64,000 nt of DNA from Phenylobacterium sp. Root1290 (GTDB lineage: Bacteria > Pseudomonadota > Alphaproteobacteria > Caulobacterales > Caulobacteraceae). Where the stretch lies: positions 461,232 to 525,231 of the forward strand of contig NZ_LMEE01000003.1 of NCBI RefSeq assembly GCF_001425305.1, written 5' to 3'. A program made the position numbers and the translations under genes. Under the pieces are notes generated by a model. That model had not been told where the DNA came from, did not search any database, and saw nothing but the letters and a program-made list of their open reading frames with translations. Below, piece by piece: positions 16,923 through 26,346 of the stretch; positions within the stretch are counted from its first letter, which is position 1, and every line of letters begins with the position of its first letter.

Positions 16923-18260
16923 TTGCGTAGCCTTGTCGCTGCTGTGGAGCGGATTGATCCGCTCACCGTCTCCGGTCGCGTCGCGGCTGTGAACGGCCTC
17001 CTGATCGAGGCTCGCGGCGGGTTGACGCGCCTGGCGGTCGGCGCGCGCGCCGAGATCGAGCGCCGGGCCGACAAACCGCTGGCCGCTGAAGTGGTCGGCT
17101 TCCGCGAGACCCGCGCGCTGCTGATGCCGTTCGGCCCGGTCGAGGGCGTGGCGCCGGGCGCGGAGATCCGCATCGAACCTCAGGGCTCCGCCGTGCGGCC
17201 GACGACGGCCTGGCTGGGCCGGATCATCGACGCCTTCGGCGAGCCTATCGACGGCCTCGGGCCGCTGCCGCAGGGCATGGCGGCATACCCGCTGCGCGCC
17301 GCGCCGCCGGCCGCCCATGCGCGCGGCCGGGTGGGCGAGCGCCTGGACCTGGGCGTGCGCTCGATGAACGTCTTCACCACCTGCTGCCGCGGACAGCGCC
17401 TGGGCGTGTTCGCCGGCTCCGGCGTCGGCAAGTCCGTGCTGCTGTCGATGCTGGCCAAGCAGTCCGACTGCGACGCGGTGGTCGTCGGCCTGATCGGCGA
17501 GCGGGGCCGCGAGGTCCGCGAGTTCATCGAGGAGACCCTGGGCGAAGAGGGGCTGAAGCGCGCCATCGTCGTGGTCGCCACCTCCGATGAGCCGGCGCTG
17601 AAGCGCCGGCAGGCCGCCTACATGACCCTGGCCATCGCCGAGTTCCTGCGCGACCAGGACCTTGAAGTCCTCTGCATGATGGACAGCGTCACCCGCTTCG
17701 CCATGGCCCAGCGCGAGATCGGGCTGGCCGCCGGCGAACCGCCGACCACCAAGGGCTATACGCCGACCGTCTTCACCGAACTGCCCAAGCTGCTCGAGCG
17801 GGCGGGACCCGGGCCGATCCGGCCCGACGGCACGACGGCGGGACCGATCACCGGCATCTTCACGGTGCTGGTCGATGGCGACGACCACAACGAACCGATC
17901 GCCGACGCCGTGCGCGGCATCCTTGACGGGCACATCGTCATGGAGCGCAGCATCGCCGAGCGCGGACGTTTCCCGGCGATCAACGTGCTGAAGTCGATCA
18001 GCCGGACCATGCCCGGCTGCCATCTGCCGCACGAGCGCGAGATCGTGAAGGCTGCGCGGCAGTCGCTGTCGGCCTATGCGAACATGGAAGAACTCATCCG
18101 CATTGGCGCCTATCGCGCCGGGGCGGACCCGCAGGTCGACCGGGCCATCGCCCTCAATCCCGCGCTCGAGGCGTTCCTCGGCCAGGACAAGGACGAGGCC
18201 ACGAGCCTGGACGACAGTTTCAACATCCTCGCCCACATCCTGAACGGTGAAGCCGCATGA
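16923..18260 (+). CDS. fliI: Flagellum-specific ATP synthase FliI
   Basis: The ATPase of the flagellar type III export apparatus, working with FliH/FlbE and FliJ at the membrane base. The 445-residue protein is homologous to F1-beta: Walker A GSGVGKS at about residues 165-171, [10 protein letters not shown] near 197, Walker B region LEVLCMMDS near 240, and the export-ATPase segment with [31 protein letters not shown] near 325-355. The start is TTG 16923, which fits the family N-terminus. The stop overlaps the fliJ start by four bases (ATGA), so the two are translationally coupled. Confidence 0.96.
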   Translation: MRSLVAAVERIDPLTVSGRVAAVNGLLIEARGGLTRLAVGARAEIERRADKPLAAEVVGFRETRALLMPFGPVEGVAPGAEIRIEPQGSAVRPTTAWLGRIIDAFGEPIDGLGPLPQGMAAYPLRAAPPAAHARGRVGERLDLGVRSMNVFTTCCRGQRLGVFAGSGVGKSVLLSMLAKQSDCDAVVVGLIGERGREVREFIEETLGEEGLKRAIVVVATSDEPALKRRQAAYMTLAIAEFLRDQDLEVLCMMDSVTRFAMAQREIGLAAGEPPTTKGYTPTVFTELPKLLERAGPGPIRPDGTTAGPITGIFTVLVDGDDHNEPIADAVRGILDGHIVMERSIAERGRFPAINVLKSISRTMPGCHLPHEREIVKAARQSLSAYANMEELIRIGAYRAGADPQVDRAIALNPALEAFLGQDKDEATSLDDSFNILAHILNGEAA

Positions 18261-18670
18261 GCTGGGCGCAGTCCCTGATCAAACTCTCGACCTATGAGGT
18301 CGAGATCCTGCAGAAGCGGCTTGGCGAGATCGCCGACCGTCGGATGCAGATGGAAATGAAGCTGGCGTTCCTGGAGGCCGAAGGCGAGGCCGAGGCGGCC
18401 CGGGCGCGGCAGGACGCCGAAGCCGGCTGGTATCAGGTCGGGTTCTGGGAAGGCCTTCGCACCCGCAAGGCGATGGTGCAGGTCGACATCGACCGCATCG
18501 CCGTCGAGGAGGCCGGCGCCCGCGACGCCCTGGCCTTGGCCTTCGAAGAGCAGAAGAAGTACGAGCAGGTGGCCGAAGGCATCCGCCTGGCCCAGGTCAA
18601 GGAAGCTGCGCGGCTGGAAACGGCGGCGCTCGACGAACTCGGCCTGCGGCGAGCGGCCGGCGGCCGGTGA
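18257..18670 (+). CDS. fliJ: Flagellar export protein FliJ
   Basis: A 137-residue, highly charged, almost entirely alpha-helical coiled-coil protein (runs such as [31 protein letters not shown]) immediately after fliI and overlapping it by four bases. FliJ couples the FliI ATPase ring to the FlhA export gate. Sequence identity in this family is low, so position after fliI, size and coiled-coil character carry the call. Its TGA stop overlaps the GTG start of the downstream xylanase-like gene. Confidence 0.9.
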   Translation: MSWAQSLIKLSTYEVEILQKRLGEIADRRMQMEMKLAFLEAEGEAEAARARQDAEAGWYQVGFWEGLRTRKAMVQVDIDRIAVEEAGARDALALAFEEQKKYEQVAEGIRLAQVKEAARLETAALDELGLRRAAGGR

Positions 18671-19722
18671 CGCCGGACGTCTCGCGCCGTGCCATGATCG
18701 GCTCGGCGCTGGCGCTGGCCGCGTGCGGCCAGAAGCCTGAGGCGCGGGCCGCGACCCTGGAGCTGCCGGCGCTGAAGTCCGTGGCTCCGTTCCCGGTCGG
18801 AACCTGTGTTCAGGCGCTTCAGCTCGACGACCCCAATCTCGCGCCGCTGATCGCGAGCCAGGTCTCCCAACTCACCGCCGAGTGGGAGATGAAGATGGAG
18901 TACATCGTCCGCGACGACGGCTCTCTGCGCTTCGAGGCGCCCGACAAGATCGCCGCCTTCGCCCGCGCCCATGGCATGCGGTTCTTCGGCCATACCCTGG
19001 TCTGGTACGCGCAGGAGCCGGAGGCCTTCAAGCAGTTGGACACCGGTCGGATCGCGTTCGACGCGGCCTATCGCAACTACATCACGGCGGTGGTCGGACG
19101 CTATCGCGGCCAGGCGACGGGCTGGGACGTGGTCAACGAGGCGGTGGCCGAGGATGGCGAGGGCTGGCGCAACTGCCTGTGGTCAGAGCGCCTGGGGCCG
19201 CTGGAGCACATGGTGTTGGCCTTTCAGTATGCGCGTGAGGCCGATCCCGACGCGGTGCTGTTCCTCAACGACTACAACCTAGAGAACATCCCGAAGAAGC
19301 GGACGACCTTCCTCAAGCTGGCCGAGGCCCTGCTGAAGGCGGGCGCGCCGCTGGGCGGCGTAGGCACCCAGACCCATGTCGCCGCCGATCTGGCGCCCGG
19401 CGCGCTGGCCGATGCGATCAAGGATCTCGCCAGCCTCGGTCTGCCGGTGCATCTCTCGGAGCTGGATGTCTCGTTGAGCCGCGCCGGGGGACTGTTGCGG
19501 GACAAGGCCAAGCTGGAAGCCGGACAGGCGCGGGTCTACGCCGAGGCGGCCGAGGCGTTCTCCAGCCTGCCGGCTCAGCAGCGCTTCGCCTTCACGCACT
19601 GGGGGCTTCGCGACGCCGACTCCTGGCTCAAACGCGAGGATGCACGCGATCGGCCGCTGCTGTTCGACGACGAAGGCCGACCCAAGGCGGCGGCCGTCGC
19701 CTGGATCAACGGACTGCGCTAG
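18667..19722 (+). CDS. GH10 family endo-1,4-beta-xylanase, exported
   Basis: A 351-residue glycoside hydrolase family 10 enzyme. The acid/base is Glu158 in WDVVNEAV and the nucleophile is Glu265 in HLSELDVS; QTHVAADL and the terminal FTHWGLRDADSWL block are also typical. The N-terminus (SRRAMIGSALALAACG) combines a twin-arginine-like RR with a lipobox-like LAAC, so it is probably a Tat-exported lipoprotein. The GTG start 18667 overlaps the fliJ stop by four bases, implying coupled translation with a flagellar gene, an unexpected partnership. Caulobacterales often carry xylan-degrading enzymes, which fits the substrate. Confidence 0.92.
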   Translation: MTPDVSRRAMIGSALALAACGQKPEARAATLELPALKSVAPFPVGTCVQALQLDDPNLAPLIASQVSQLTAEWEMKMEYIVRDDGSLRFEAPDKIAAFARAHGMRFFGHTLVWYAQEPEAFKQLDTGRIAFDAAYRNYITAVVGRYRGQATGWDVVNEAVAEDGEGWRNCLWSERLGPLEHMVLAFQYAREADPDAVLFLNDYNLENIPKKRTTFLKLAEALLKAGAPLGGVGTQTHVAADLAPGALADAIKDLASLGLPVHLSELDVSLSRAGGLLRDKAKLEAGQARVYAEAAEAFSSLPAQQRFAFTHWGLRDADSWLKREDARDRPLLFDDEGRPKAAAVAWINGLR

Positions 19723-20117
19723 TTCAGCGGGCCGGGCGCGGGCTGACGCGGCGCGGCGCGCGGAGTCTGCTCGGCGGCGTCGGCCGCCTGGCGCAGGGCG
19801 TGAAGGTCGTCGCTCAGGCGGAAGAGGGCGACATAGAGTTCGCAGAACGAGCGCCAAAGCAGGATCAAGCCGCCGACGACAAGCAGGCCGGCCACGAGCA
19901 CCGGGATCGCCAGAATCACGCCGATCCAGCTTTCCTCGCGCAGGGCCACGCCGACTGCGGCGCCGACCGTACCGAACGCGATCAGCGCGATGACCCCCAG
20001 GCCCGCCCAATAGATGAGATGAATCACCTGGTTGGTCATCAGGCGCTCGAAGGTCAGCAGATCCCAGAAGATCGAGCTGCCCGGGCCGCGCCGGGTCGGG
20101 GAAGCAGGTCGCCGCAT
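19719..20117 (-). CDS. DUF4282 family membrane protein
   Basis: A 132-residue protein with the DUF4282-like start FWDLLTFERLMTNQVIHLIYW followed by two transmembrane segments (YWAGLGVIALIAFGTVGAAVGVAL and WIGVILAIPVLVAGLLVVGGLILLW) and a polar, proline-rich tail. The start at ATG 20117 is preferred over the longer frame to 20192 because GGAAAT precedes it by about five bases and the family motif begins soon after. It converges on the xylanase with four bases of overlap. Function of the family is unknown. Confidence 0.75.
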   Translation of the reverse strand: MRRPASPTRRGPGSSIFWDLLTFERLMTNQVIHLIYWAGLGVIALIAFGTVGAAVGVALREESWIGVILAIPVLVAGLLVVGGLILLWRSFCELYVALFRLSDDLHALRQAADAAEQTPRAAPRQPAPGPLN

Positions 20118-20311
20118 TCGATTTCCAACGCTTCGCGGCCCAATCGACCGCGCCAGGGGCAAATCGCTATCAGCCGGGGCGCGCGCCTGCAACGCCCGTC
20201 GAGCCGCATGCCCTGGCTGGGGCGGTCTGGTGAGCTGGATTTGATCGCCGCCTGGACCATTCGGCGCGGCTCGGATGACGACATTCGCCGAATGCGTGTT
20301 AGCCTTTGGTC

Positions 20312-20818
20312 ATGGGCACGACGACACAAGCCGCCGATTGGAGACTTGAGCCGATCTCGGGAGCCGACCGCGACGTGGTCGAGGTCATCGGCCTGCCGCC
20401 TGAGCAGGAAGCGTTCGCCGGCAGTCTGGACGAGGTCTTCGGACGATTGAACGAGAGCGACGCCGTGGGCCTGGAGCAGGGTTTTGCGGTGGTCGAGCCC
20501 GGCGGCGAGGTCGTTGGGTTCTTCGTTCTGCGCGAGGGATTGCGCCGGCCTCCATGGGCACCACCGGGCACGGTGAGCCTGCATAATTTCCGAGTTCGGC
20601 CGGGCTTTCAGGGCAAGGGCGTCGGACGGCGCTGCATCAGCCTGCTCGAGGACTGGTTCGTGCGCGAGCGACCGGTGCAGCCGCAGCTGATGCTGGCGGT
20701 CAACGCCCGCAATGTCGCCGCCATCGAGGCCTATCGGAAGATCGGTTTCATGGACACCGGCGGCCGTCACGAAGAGGGCTTTGGGCCGCAGCTGATCTTC
20801 GCCAAGCCGCTGGGCTGA
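20312..20818 (+). CDS. GNAT family N-acetyltransferase
   Basis: A 168-residue protein with the acetyl-CoA binding motif VRPGFQGKGVGRRCISLLED (about residues 93-112, the Q/RxxGxG/A signature) and the GNAT C-terminal pattern NARNVAAIEAYRKIGFMDTG. The N-terminal half is typical of the fold. The start is ATG 20312; a TTG two codons upstream is possible. The substrate is not evident. It sits between the DUF4282 gene and the flhA end, converging on flhA with a 3-base gap. Confidence 0.88.
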   Translation: MGTTTQAADWRLEPISGADRDVVEVIGLPPEQEAFAGSLDEVFGRLNESDAVGLEQGFAVVEPGGEVVGFFVLREGLRRPPWAPPGTVSLHNFRVRPGFQGKGVGRRCISLLEDWFVRERPVQPQLMLAVNARNVAAIEAYRKIGFMDTGGRHEEGFGPQLIFAKPLG

Positions 20819-20821
20819 GCC

Positions 20822-22918
20822 CTAGATCTGACCGACCGTCTTGAGACGCGCCTTCGGATGGATCTCGTTCTGGCTGAGGACCGGGGTCTGGCCGCGGAAG
20901 CGTTCGATGATCGAGCGGACGTAGGGCCGGACTTGCGGGCTGGTCAGCAGCACGGCGCTGTCGCCGGCCAGGGCGGCGCGCTCGAAGCTGTCGCGGACGG
21001 CGCGGATGAAGTCCTGCAGGCGCGACGGAGCCAGGGCCAGCTGCTTTTCCTCGCCTGAGCCGATCAGCGCATCGGCGAAGGCGTTCTCCCACTCGCCCGA
21101 CATGGTGATGATCGGCAGGGCGCCGTCGTCGCCGCGATAGGCGAAGGAGAGCTGGCGGGCCAGGCGGCCGCGGACCTGTTCGACCAGCAGGGTGATCGAG
21201 GAGGTGTGCGGCGCGGCTTCGCCGATGCCTTCCAGGATGGCGGGCAGGTCGCGGATCGAGACACGCTCGCGCAGCAGAGCCTGCAGCACGCGCTGGATGG
21301 TGGTCGCCGAGACGACGCTGGGGACCAGGTCGTCGACCAGCTTCTTCTGCTCGGTCGGCAGCTCCTTCAGGAGCTTCTGGACCTCGGCGTAGGAGAGCAG
21401 GTCGGGCATGTTCTCCTTGAGGATCTCGGTCAGGTGCGTGGTCAGCACGGTGGCCGGATCGACGATGGTGTAGCCGCGGAACGTCGCCTCCTCGCGCAGG
21501 GAGTCGTCGATCCAGGTGGCGGGCAGGCCGAAGGCCGGTTCGCGCATGTGTTCGCCGGGCAGGTCGACCTGCCCGCCGGAGGGATCCATGGCCATCAGCG
21601 AGCCGAGCCGGACCTCGCCGCCGCCGCCTTCCATCTCCTTGATGCGGATCATGTAGCCCTGCGAGGGCAGGCGCATGTTGTCGAGGATGCGCACGGCCGG
21701 CATCACGAAGCCGAAGTCCTGGGCCAGGGTGCGGCGCAGGGCCTTGATCTGGTCGGTCAGGCGGCGGCCTTCGAGGTCGTTGATCAGCGGCAGAAGGCCG
21801 TAGCCCAGCTCGATCTTGATCTCGTCGATGGCCAGGGCCTGGCTGATCGGCTCTTCCTGGTCCTGGGCGGCGGACGTGGCGGCGGGAACGATCTCGACCG
21901 GGGGCGGCGCTGCGGCCTGCTGGGCGCGGCGCCAGGACAGGAAGCCCGCGCCCGCGGCGAGGGCGGCGAACGGGATGATCGGCATGCCCGGGATCAGGGC
22001 GAGCACGCCGGCCGAGGCCGAGACCATGCCCAGGCTGATCGGGTTCATGGCCAACTGGGCGACCAGCGCCTTGTCGGCCGAGCCGTCGACGCCGGCCTTC
22101 GACACCAGGAAGCCGGCGGCGATGGAGATGATCAGGGCGGGGATCTGGCTGACCAGGCCATCGCCGATGGTCATGATCGTGTAGGACGACGCGGCCTGGC
22201 CGATCGGAACCTTGTGCTGGACGACGCCGATCAGGATGCCGCCGATGATGTTGATGGCGACGATGATCAGGCCGGCGACGGCGTCGCCGCGCACGAACTT
22301 GCTGGCGCCGTCCATGGCCCCGAAGAAGGTCGATTCCTGCTCCAGCTCCTTGCGGCGGACCTTGGCCTCGTTCTCCTCGATGAGGCCGGCGGACAGGTCG
22401 GCGTCGATCGCCATCTGCTTGCCGGGCATCGAGTCCAGCGTGAAGCGGGCGGCGACTTCGGCGATCCGGCCCGAACCCTTGGTGATGACGACGAAGTTCA
22501 CGATCACCAGGATGATGAAGACGATCACCCCGATGACGAAGTTGCCGCCCATCATCAGCTTGCCGAAGCCCTCGATGATCTTGCCGGCCCCGTGAGCGCC
22601 TTCGTGGCCGTGACCGAGGATCAGGCGCGTCGAGGCGATGTTCAGCCCCAGGCGGAACAGGGTGGTGACCAGCAGAACGGTCGGGAAGGCGGTGAATTCC
22701 AACGGCTTCTTGATCAGAAGCGAGGTCATCAGGATCAGCACCGACGAGGTGATCGAGATGGCCAGCAGCAGATCCAGCACGAACGGCGGGATCGGCAGGA
22801 TCAGCAGGATGACGATGCCGATGACGCCGAGCGCCAGGGCGACCTCGCCCTTCAACAGCCAGCCCAGCATTTCGCGGGGCGAGGGGCGGGCCGAGGAGGA
22901 AAGCGAAGCGTCGGTCAT
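20822..22918 (-). CDS. flhA: Flagellar export gate protein FlhA
   Basis: The main transmembrane component of the flagellar type III export gate. The 698-residue protein has about eight membrane helices in the first 330 residues, the FHIPEP-family blocks VVITKGSGRIAEVAARFTLDSMPGKQMAIDADL and RRKELEQESTFFGAMDGASKFVRGDAVAGLII, and a large cytoplasmic domain that receives export substrates. It is the last gene of the fliF-fliG-flbE-fliN-flbD-flhA operon, starting 12 bases after flbD. Expected to be made early (class II) under CtrA control. Confidence 0.98.
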   Translation of the reverse strand: MTDASLSSSARPSPREMLGWLLKGEVALALGVIGIVILLILPIPPFVLDLLLAISITSSVLILMTSLLIKKPLEFTAFPTVLLVTTLFRLGLNIASTRLILGHGHEGAHGAGKIIEGFGKLMMGGNFVIGVIVFIILVIVNFVVITKGSGRIAEVAARFTLDSMPGKQMAIDADLSAGLIEENEAKVRRKELEQESTFFGAMDGASKFVRGDAVAGLIIVAINIIGGILIGVVQHKVPIGQAASSYTIMTIGDGLVSQIPALIISIAAGFLVSKAGVDGSADKALVAQLAMNPISLGMVSASAGVLALIPGMPIIPFAALAAGAGFLSWRRAQQAAAPPPVEIVPAATSAAQDQEEPISQALAIDEIKIELGYGLLPLINDLEGRRLTDQIKALRRTLAQDFGFVMPAVRILDNMRLPSQGYMIRIKEMEGGGGEVRLGSLMAMDPSGGQVDLPGEHMREPAFGLPATWIDDSLREEATFRGYTIVDPATVLTTHLTEILKENMPDLLSYAEVQKLLKELPTEQKKLVDDLVPSVVSATTIQRVLQALLRERVSIRDLPAILEGIGEAAPHTSSITLLVEQVRGRLARQLSFAYRGDDGALPIITMSGEWENAFADALIGSGEEKQLALAPSRLQDFIRAVRDSFERAALAGDSAVLLTSPQVRPYVRSIIERFRGQTPVLSQNEIHPKARLKTVGQI

Positions 22919-22929
22919 GGGTTACTCGT

Positions 22930-24297
22930 TCAGGCCGCGCTGGCGCCCATCTGCGGGGCGGGCACCGGGACGCCGGCCTCGGTGTATTCCTTCAGCTTGT
23001 TGCGCAGGGTGCGGATCGAGATGCCGAGGATGTTGGCGGCATGCGTCCGGTTGCCCAGGCAGTGCGACAGGGTGTCGATGATCAGCCGCTGCTCCATGTC
23101 GGCCACGGTCTGGCCGACGAAGGTGCGGGTCACGGCCTCGGCGGCGTCGGCCGCGGTCTGGGCGGCGCGGGCGGCGGGATCGGGGGCGGCTAGCGGCTGG
23201 CCGTCGGGCAGGCGGATGGCGCCTTCCTCGATCTCCGGGCCGGAGGCCAGCAGCACCGCGCGGTGCATGGCGTTCTCGAGCTCGCGGACGTTGCCCGGCC
23301 AACGGTGGGCGGCCAGGCGGCGCTTGGCCTCGGCAGAGAGCGGCCGCTCGGGCATGCCGTTGGCCTTGGCGTACTTGCGGATGAAGAACTCGGCCAGCGC
23401 GACGACGTCGCCCGGGCGCTCGCGCAGCGGCGGCAGGCGCAGGTTCACGACGTTGAGGCGATAGAGCAGGTCCTCGCGGAACGTGCCGTCCTTCACGGCC
23501 TGGGCCAGGTCGCGGTTGGAGGTGGCGAGGATGCGGATGTCGACCTTCACCGGCTTGGCGCCGCCGACCCTGTCGATCTCGCGCTCCTGGATGGCGCGCA
23601 GCAGCTTGGCCTGCAGGCGGGCGTCCATCTCGGAGATTTCGTCGAGCAGCAGCGTGCCGCCGTTGGCTTCCTCGAACTTGCCGATGCGGCGGGCGACGGC
23701 GCCCGTGAAGGCGCCTTTCTCGTGGCCGAACAGCTCGCTTTCCAGCAGGTTCTCGGGGATCGCGGCGCAGTTGACCGAGATGAAGGGACGGCTGGCGCGG
23801 CGCGACTTCTGGTGCACGTAGCGGGCGATGACTTCCTTACCCGAGCCGCTTTCGCCGGTAATCAGGATGGAGGCCTCGGACGGCGCGACCTGGTCGGCCA
23901 GGCCGATCACCGACTGCATGCCCGCATCGCGGACGATCATCGGCTTTTCGTCGTCGGAGACGGCGGCCAGGACGGCGGCGATCATCTCGGCGTCCGGCGG
24001 CAGCGGGATGAATTCCTTGGCGCCCGCGCGGATCGCGTCGCCGGCCTTCTGGGCGTCGGGATCGACGCCGCAGGCGACCACCGGCACGCGGATGCGCTCG
24101 CCTTCGTTGGCTTCGATCAACGCGGCGATGTCGAGGTCGTAGTCAACCAGCAGCAGGTCCGCGCCCTGTCCGGCGCGTAGGGCGTGGGTGGCCGCCTCGA
24201 TGGTCTCAACGTGGCTGACCTTGGCGCCCGCCGTCATCGCCATCTTCACGGCGTTGGAGAGCTGTCCGTTCAGTTTTCCGACGACCAAAAGCCGCAT
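22930..24297 (-). CDS. flbD: Sigma-54-dependent flagellar regulator FlbD
   Basis: Transcriptional activator of late (class III and IV) flagellar genes and repressor of the early fliF promoter in Caulobacter. The 455-residue chain has an N-terminal degenerate receiver domain (about 1-115, LLLVDYDLDIAAL), an AAA+ domain with Walker A GESGSGKE (about 147-154) and the sigma-54 contact loop GAFTGA (about 194-199), and a C-terminal Fis-type helix-turn-helix (NRTHAANILGISIRTLRNKLKEY). It is encoded between fliN and flhA as in Caulobacter. FlbD activity depends on assembly of the basal body and on FliX. Confidence 0.97.
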   Translation of the reverse strand: MRLLVVGKLNGQLSNAVKMAMTAGAKVSHVETIEAATHALRAGQGADLLLVDYDLDIAALIEANEGERIRVPVVACGVDPDAQKAGDAIRAGAKEFIPLPPDAEMIAAVLAAVSDDEKPMIVRDAGMQSVIGLADQVAPSEASILITGESGSGKEVIARYVHQKSRRASRPFISVNCAAIPENLLESELFGHEKGAFTGAVARRIGKFEEANGGTLLLDEISEMDARLQAKLLRAIQEREIDRVGGAKPVKVDIRILATSNRDLAQAVKDGTFREDLLYRLNVVNLRLPPLRERPGDVVALAEFFIRKYAKANGMPERPLSAEAKRRLAAHRWPGNVRELENAMHRAVLLASGPEIEEGAIRLPDGQPLAAPDPAARAAQTAADAAEAVTRTFVGQTVADMEQRLIIDTLSHCLGNRTHAANILGISIRTLRNKLKEYTEAGVPVPAPQMGASAA

Positions 24298-24326
24298 AGC
24301 ACTATCTCCTACTGACCCTCAGAGCC

Positions 24327-24665
24327 TCAGCCCTGCGTGTCGCCGTCCTTGATGATTTCGGTCATGGTCACGCCCAGGCGGTCATCGACGATGACGACCT
24401 CTCCGCGGGCGACCAGCCGGTTGTTCACGTAGATGTCGATCGCCTCGCCGACCTTGCGGTCCAGGTCGAGGACGCTGCCCGACTGCAGCTGCAGCAGTTG
24501 GGACACCGACATGGTGGCGCGGCCGAGCACGGCCGAGATCGAGACCGGGACGTCGAAGACCGGGGCCAGATCGCTGGCGGTCTTGTCCTCCATGTCCATG
24601 CCCATGTCGGCCATGGGCATGTCGGTCGGGCCGAATTCGTCGAGCTTGAGGTCGTTGTCGGACAT
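24327..24665 (-). CDS. fliN: Flagellar motor switch protein FliN
   Basis: A 112-residue C-ring protein. The C-terminal SpoA domain is clear (VPVSISAVLGRATMSVSQLLQLQSGSVLDLDRKVGEAIDIYVNNRLVARGEVVIVDDRLGVTMTEI), preceded by an acidic, methionine-rich linker (residues 1-30). With FliG and FliM it makes the rotor switch. It lies five bases downstream of flbE. Confidence 0.96.
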   Translation of the reverse strand: MSDNDLKLDEFGPTDMPMADMGMDMEDKTASDLAPVFDVPVSISAVLGRATMSVSQLLQLQSGSVLDLDRKVGEAIDIYVNNRLVARGEVVIVDDRLGVTMTEIIKDGDTQG

Positions 24666-24670
24666 GGCGG

Positions 24671-25321
24671 TCAGCTTTCGCTTCCGGGGATAAGGGGTTC
24701 GGCGTGCAGCCCTTCGGCGGCGAGCGCCGCTTCCAGGGCCGCAGCCACACGTGCGGCCGCCGCGGCCGGATCGAACGCGGCCGAGCCGTCGCCGAAGTCG
24801 AGCGTGAATGCGGACGGTCCGACGCCGGGCGCGGGACGAACCTGGATGGCGCCGCCATAGCCGATCGCCTGGGCGGTCTCCTCGAGCGCCGCCTGCGTTC
24901 CCTCGGCCAGATCGGCGCCGACCGACACGACGAGACGCGGGGCGGCTTCGATCTCGCGCGCCAGGCTCTCCAGGGCCGCCTGGATCGGAGCCTGCGGGAA
25001 CTTGGCGAGGGCGGCGTCGGCGATCGCGCGGGCGCAGGCCAGGGCGAGTTCGGCCGAACCCACGCGGTGTTCGTGCGCGACCCCGGCCAGCTTGGGCAGG
25101 GCCTGACCGACGCTGCCGGCGATCTGCGAGAGGGCTTGGGCCTGGAGGGCGGCCATCGAGGCCAGGGCCTGGCGCTCACCCTCGGCGAAGGCCTGGGCGC
25201 GGAGCACCTCCACCTCGTCGGCGGGGAACAGGCGCTTGGGCCGCTGGGCGGCGTAGGCGACGTCGCCGGCGTTGTCGAACACCGTGTCGAAACCGAACTT
25301 CTGATGGGGCGTGCTGGTCAT
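24671..25321 (-). CDS. flbE: Flagellar assembly protein FlbE (FliH-like)
   Basis: A 216-residue protein in the position and size of Caulobacter FlbE, the FliH counterpart that holds the FliI ATPase at the motor. The N-terminal third is FliH-like ([38 protein letters not shown]) with a central coiled-coil stretch, and the C-terminal part [21 protein letters not shown] matches the FliH/YscL domain. Sequence identity is modest, so synteny supports the name. Its ATG shares one base with the fliG stop (TGATG). Confidence 0.88.
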   Translation of the reverse strand: MTSTPHQKFGFDTVFDNAGDVAYAAQRPKRLFPADEVEVLRAQAFAEGERQALASMAALQAQALSQIAGSVGQALPKLAGVAHEHRVGSAELALACARAIADAALAKFPQAPIQAALESLAREIEAAPRLVVSVGADLAEGTQAALEETAQAIGYGGAIQVRPAPGVGPSAFTLDFGDGSAAFDPAAAAARVAAALEAALAAEGLHAEPLIPGSES

Positions 25322-26346
25322 CAGTAGATCAGCTCATCGTCGCCGCCGGCGCCGGCCAGCATGATCTCGCCCTTGGCGGCCAGGTCCTTGGCGACCTGGA
25401 CCATGGCCATCTGGGCCTGATCGACGTCGCGCAGACGCACCGGCCCCATGCCTTCCATGTCTTCGCGCATGATCTTGGCGGCGCGCTCGGACATGTTGGA
25501 GAAGAACATCTCGCGCAGGCTGTCGGACGCGCCCTTGAGCGCCAGGCCGATCTGGTCCTTCTCGACGTTGCGCAGCAGGGTCTGCACCCCGCCCGGATCG
25601 AGCTTGGAGAGGTCCTCGAACACGAACATCAGGGCGCGGATGCGCTCGGCGCTTTCGCGATTGCGCTCTTCCAGGGCGGCGATGAAGCGCGCCTCGGTCT
25701 GTCGATCGAAGGCGTTGAAGATGTCCGCCATCATCTCGTGGCTGTCGCGCTTGGAGGTCCGCGCCAGGTTCGACATGAATTCGGTGCGCAGGGTCTGCTC
25801 GATCTTGTCGAGGATCTCGCGCTGCACCGGCTCCATGCGCAGCATGCGGGTGACGCATTCCAGGGCGAAGTCTTCCGGCAGCGCGGCGAGCACGCGGGCG
25901 GCATGGTCGGACTTCACCTTCGACAGCACGACGGCGACGGTCTGCGGGTACTCGTTCTTCAGATAGTTGGCGAGCACCGCCTCGTTCACGTTGCCCAGCT
26001 TGTCCCACATGGTCCGGCCGGCGGGACCGCGGATCTCCTCCATGAGGGAGTCGACCTTGTCGGGCGGCAGGAAGGCCTGCAGCAGGCGCTGGGTCTGTTC
26101 GAACGAACCCATGATCGCGCCGGCGCCGGACATGCCGGAGATGAAGTCGACCAGCAGCTGCTCGACGGCGCTGGACGAGACGGTGCCGAGGCCGGCCATC
26201 GCCTGGGAGATCTCCTTGATCTCCTCTTCGTCCAGGTGCTCCCAGATCGTCTTGTGCTCTTCGCCGAGCGCGAGCAGCACCACGGCCGCGCGTTCGGGCC
26301 CGCTCAGCTTGGTCGCGTCGTTGATGGTCTTCAGGCGCCCGCTCAT
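25321..26346 (-). CDS. fliG: Flagellar motor switch protein FliG
   Basis: Rotor protein of the C-ring that interacts with the stator. The 341-residue protein carries the FliG N-terminal block ([37 protein letters not shown]), the middle EHPQT-like segment with [14 protein letters not shown], and the C-terminal torque helix region ([68 protein letters not shown]) with its charged residues. It overlaps the end of fliF by four bases, so FliF and FliG production is coupled. Confidence 0.98.
   Translation of the reverse strand: MSGRLKTINDATKLSGPERAAVVLLALGEEHKTIWEHLDEEEIKEISQAMAGLGTVSSSAVEQLLVDFISGMSGAGAIMGSFEQTQRLLQAFLPPDKVDSLMEEIRGPAGRTMWDKLGNVNEAVLANYLKNEYPQTVAVVLSKVKSDHAARVLAALPEDFALECVTRMLRMEPVQREILDKIEQTLRTEFMSNLARTSKRDSHEMMADIFNAFDRQTEARFIAALEERNRESAERIRALMFVFEDLSKLDPGGVQTLLRNVEKDQIGLALKGASDSLREMFFSNMSERAAKIMREDMEGMGPVRLRDVDQAQMAMVQVAKDLAAKGEIMLAGAGGDDELIY

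Noticed and set aside
21206..23464. A 752-codon + strand frame antisense to flhA and flbD
   Set aside because: Asp/His-rich shadow of flagellar genes.
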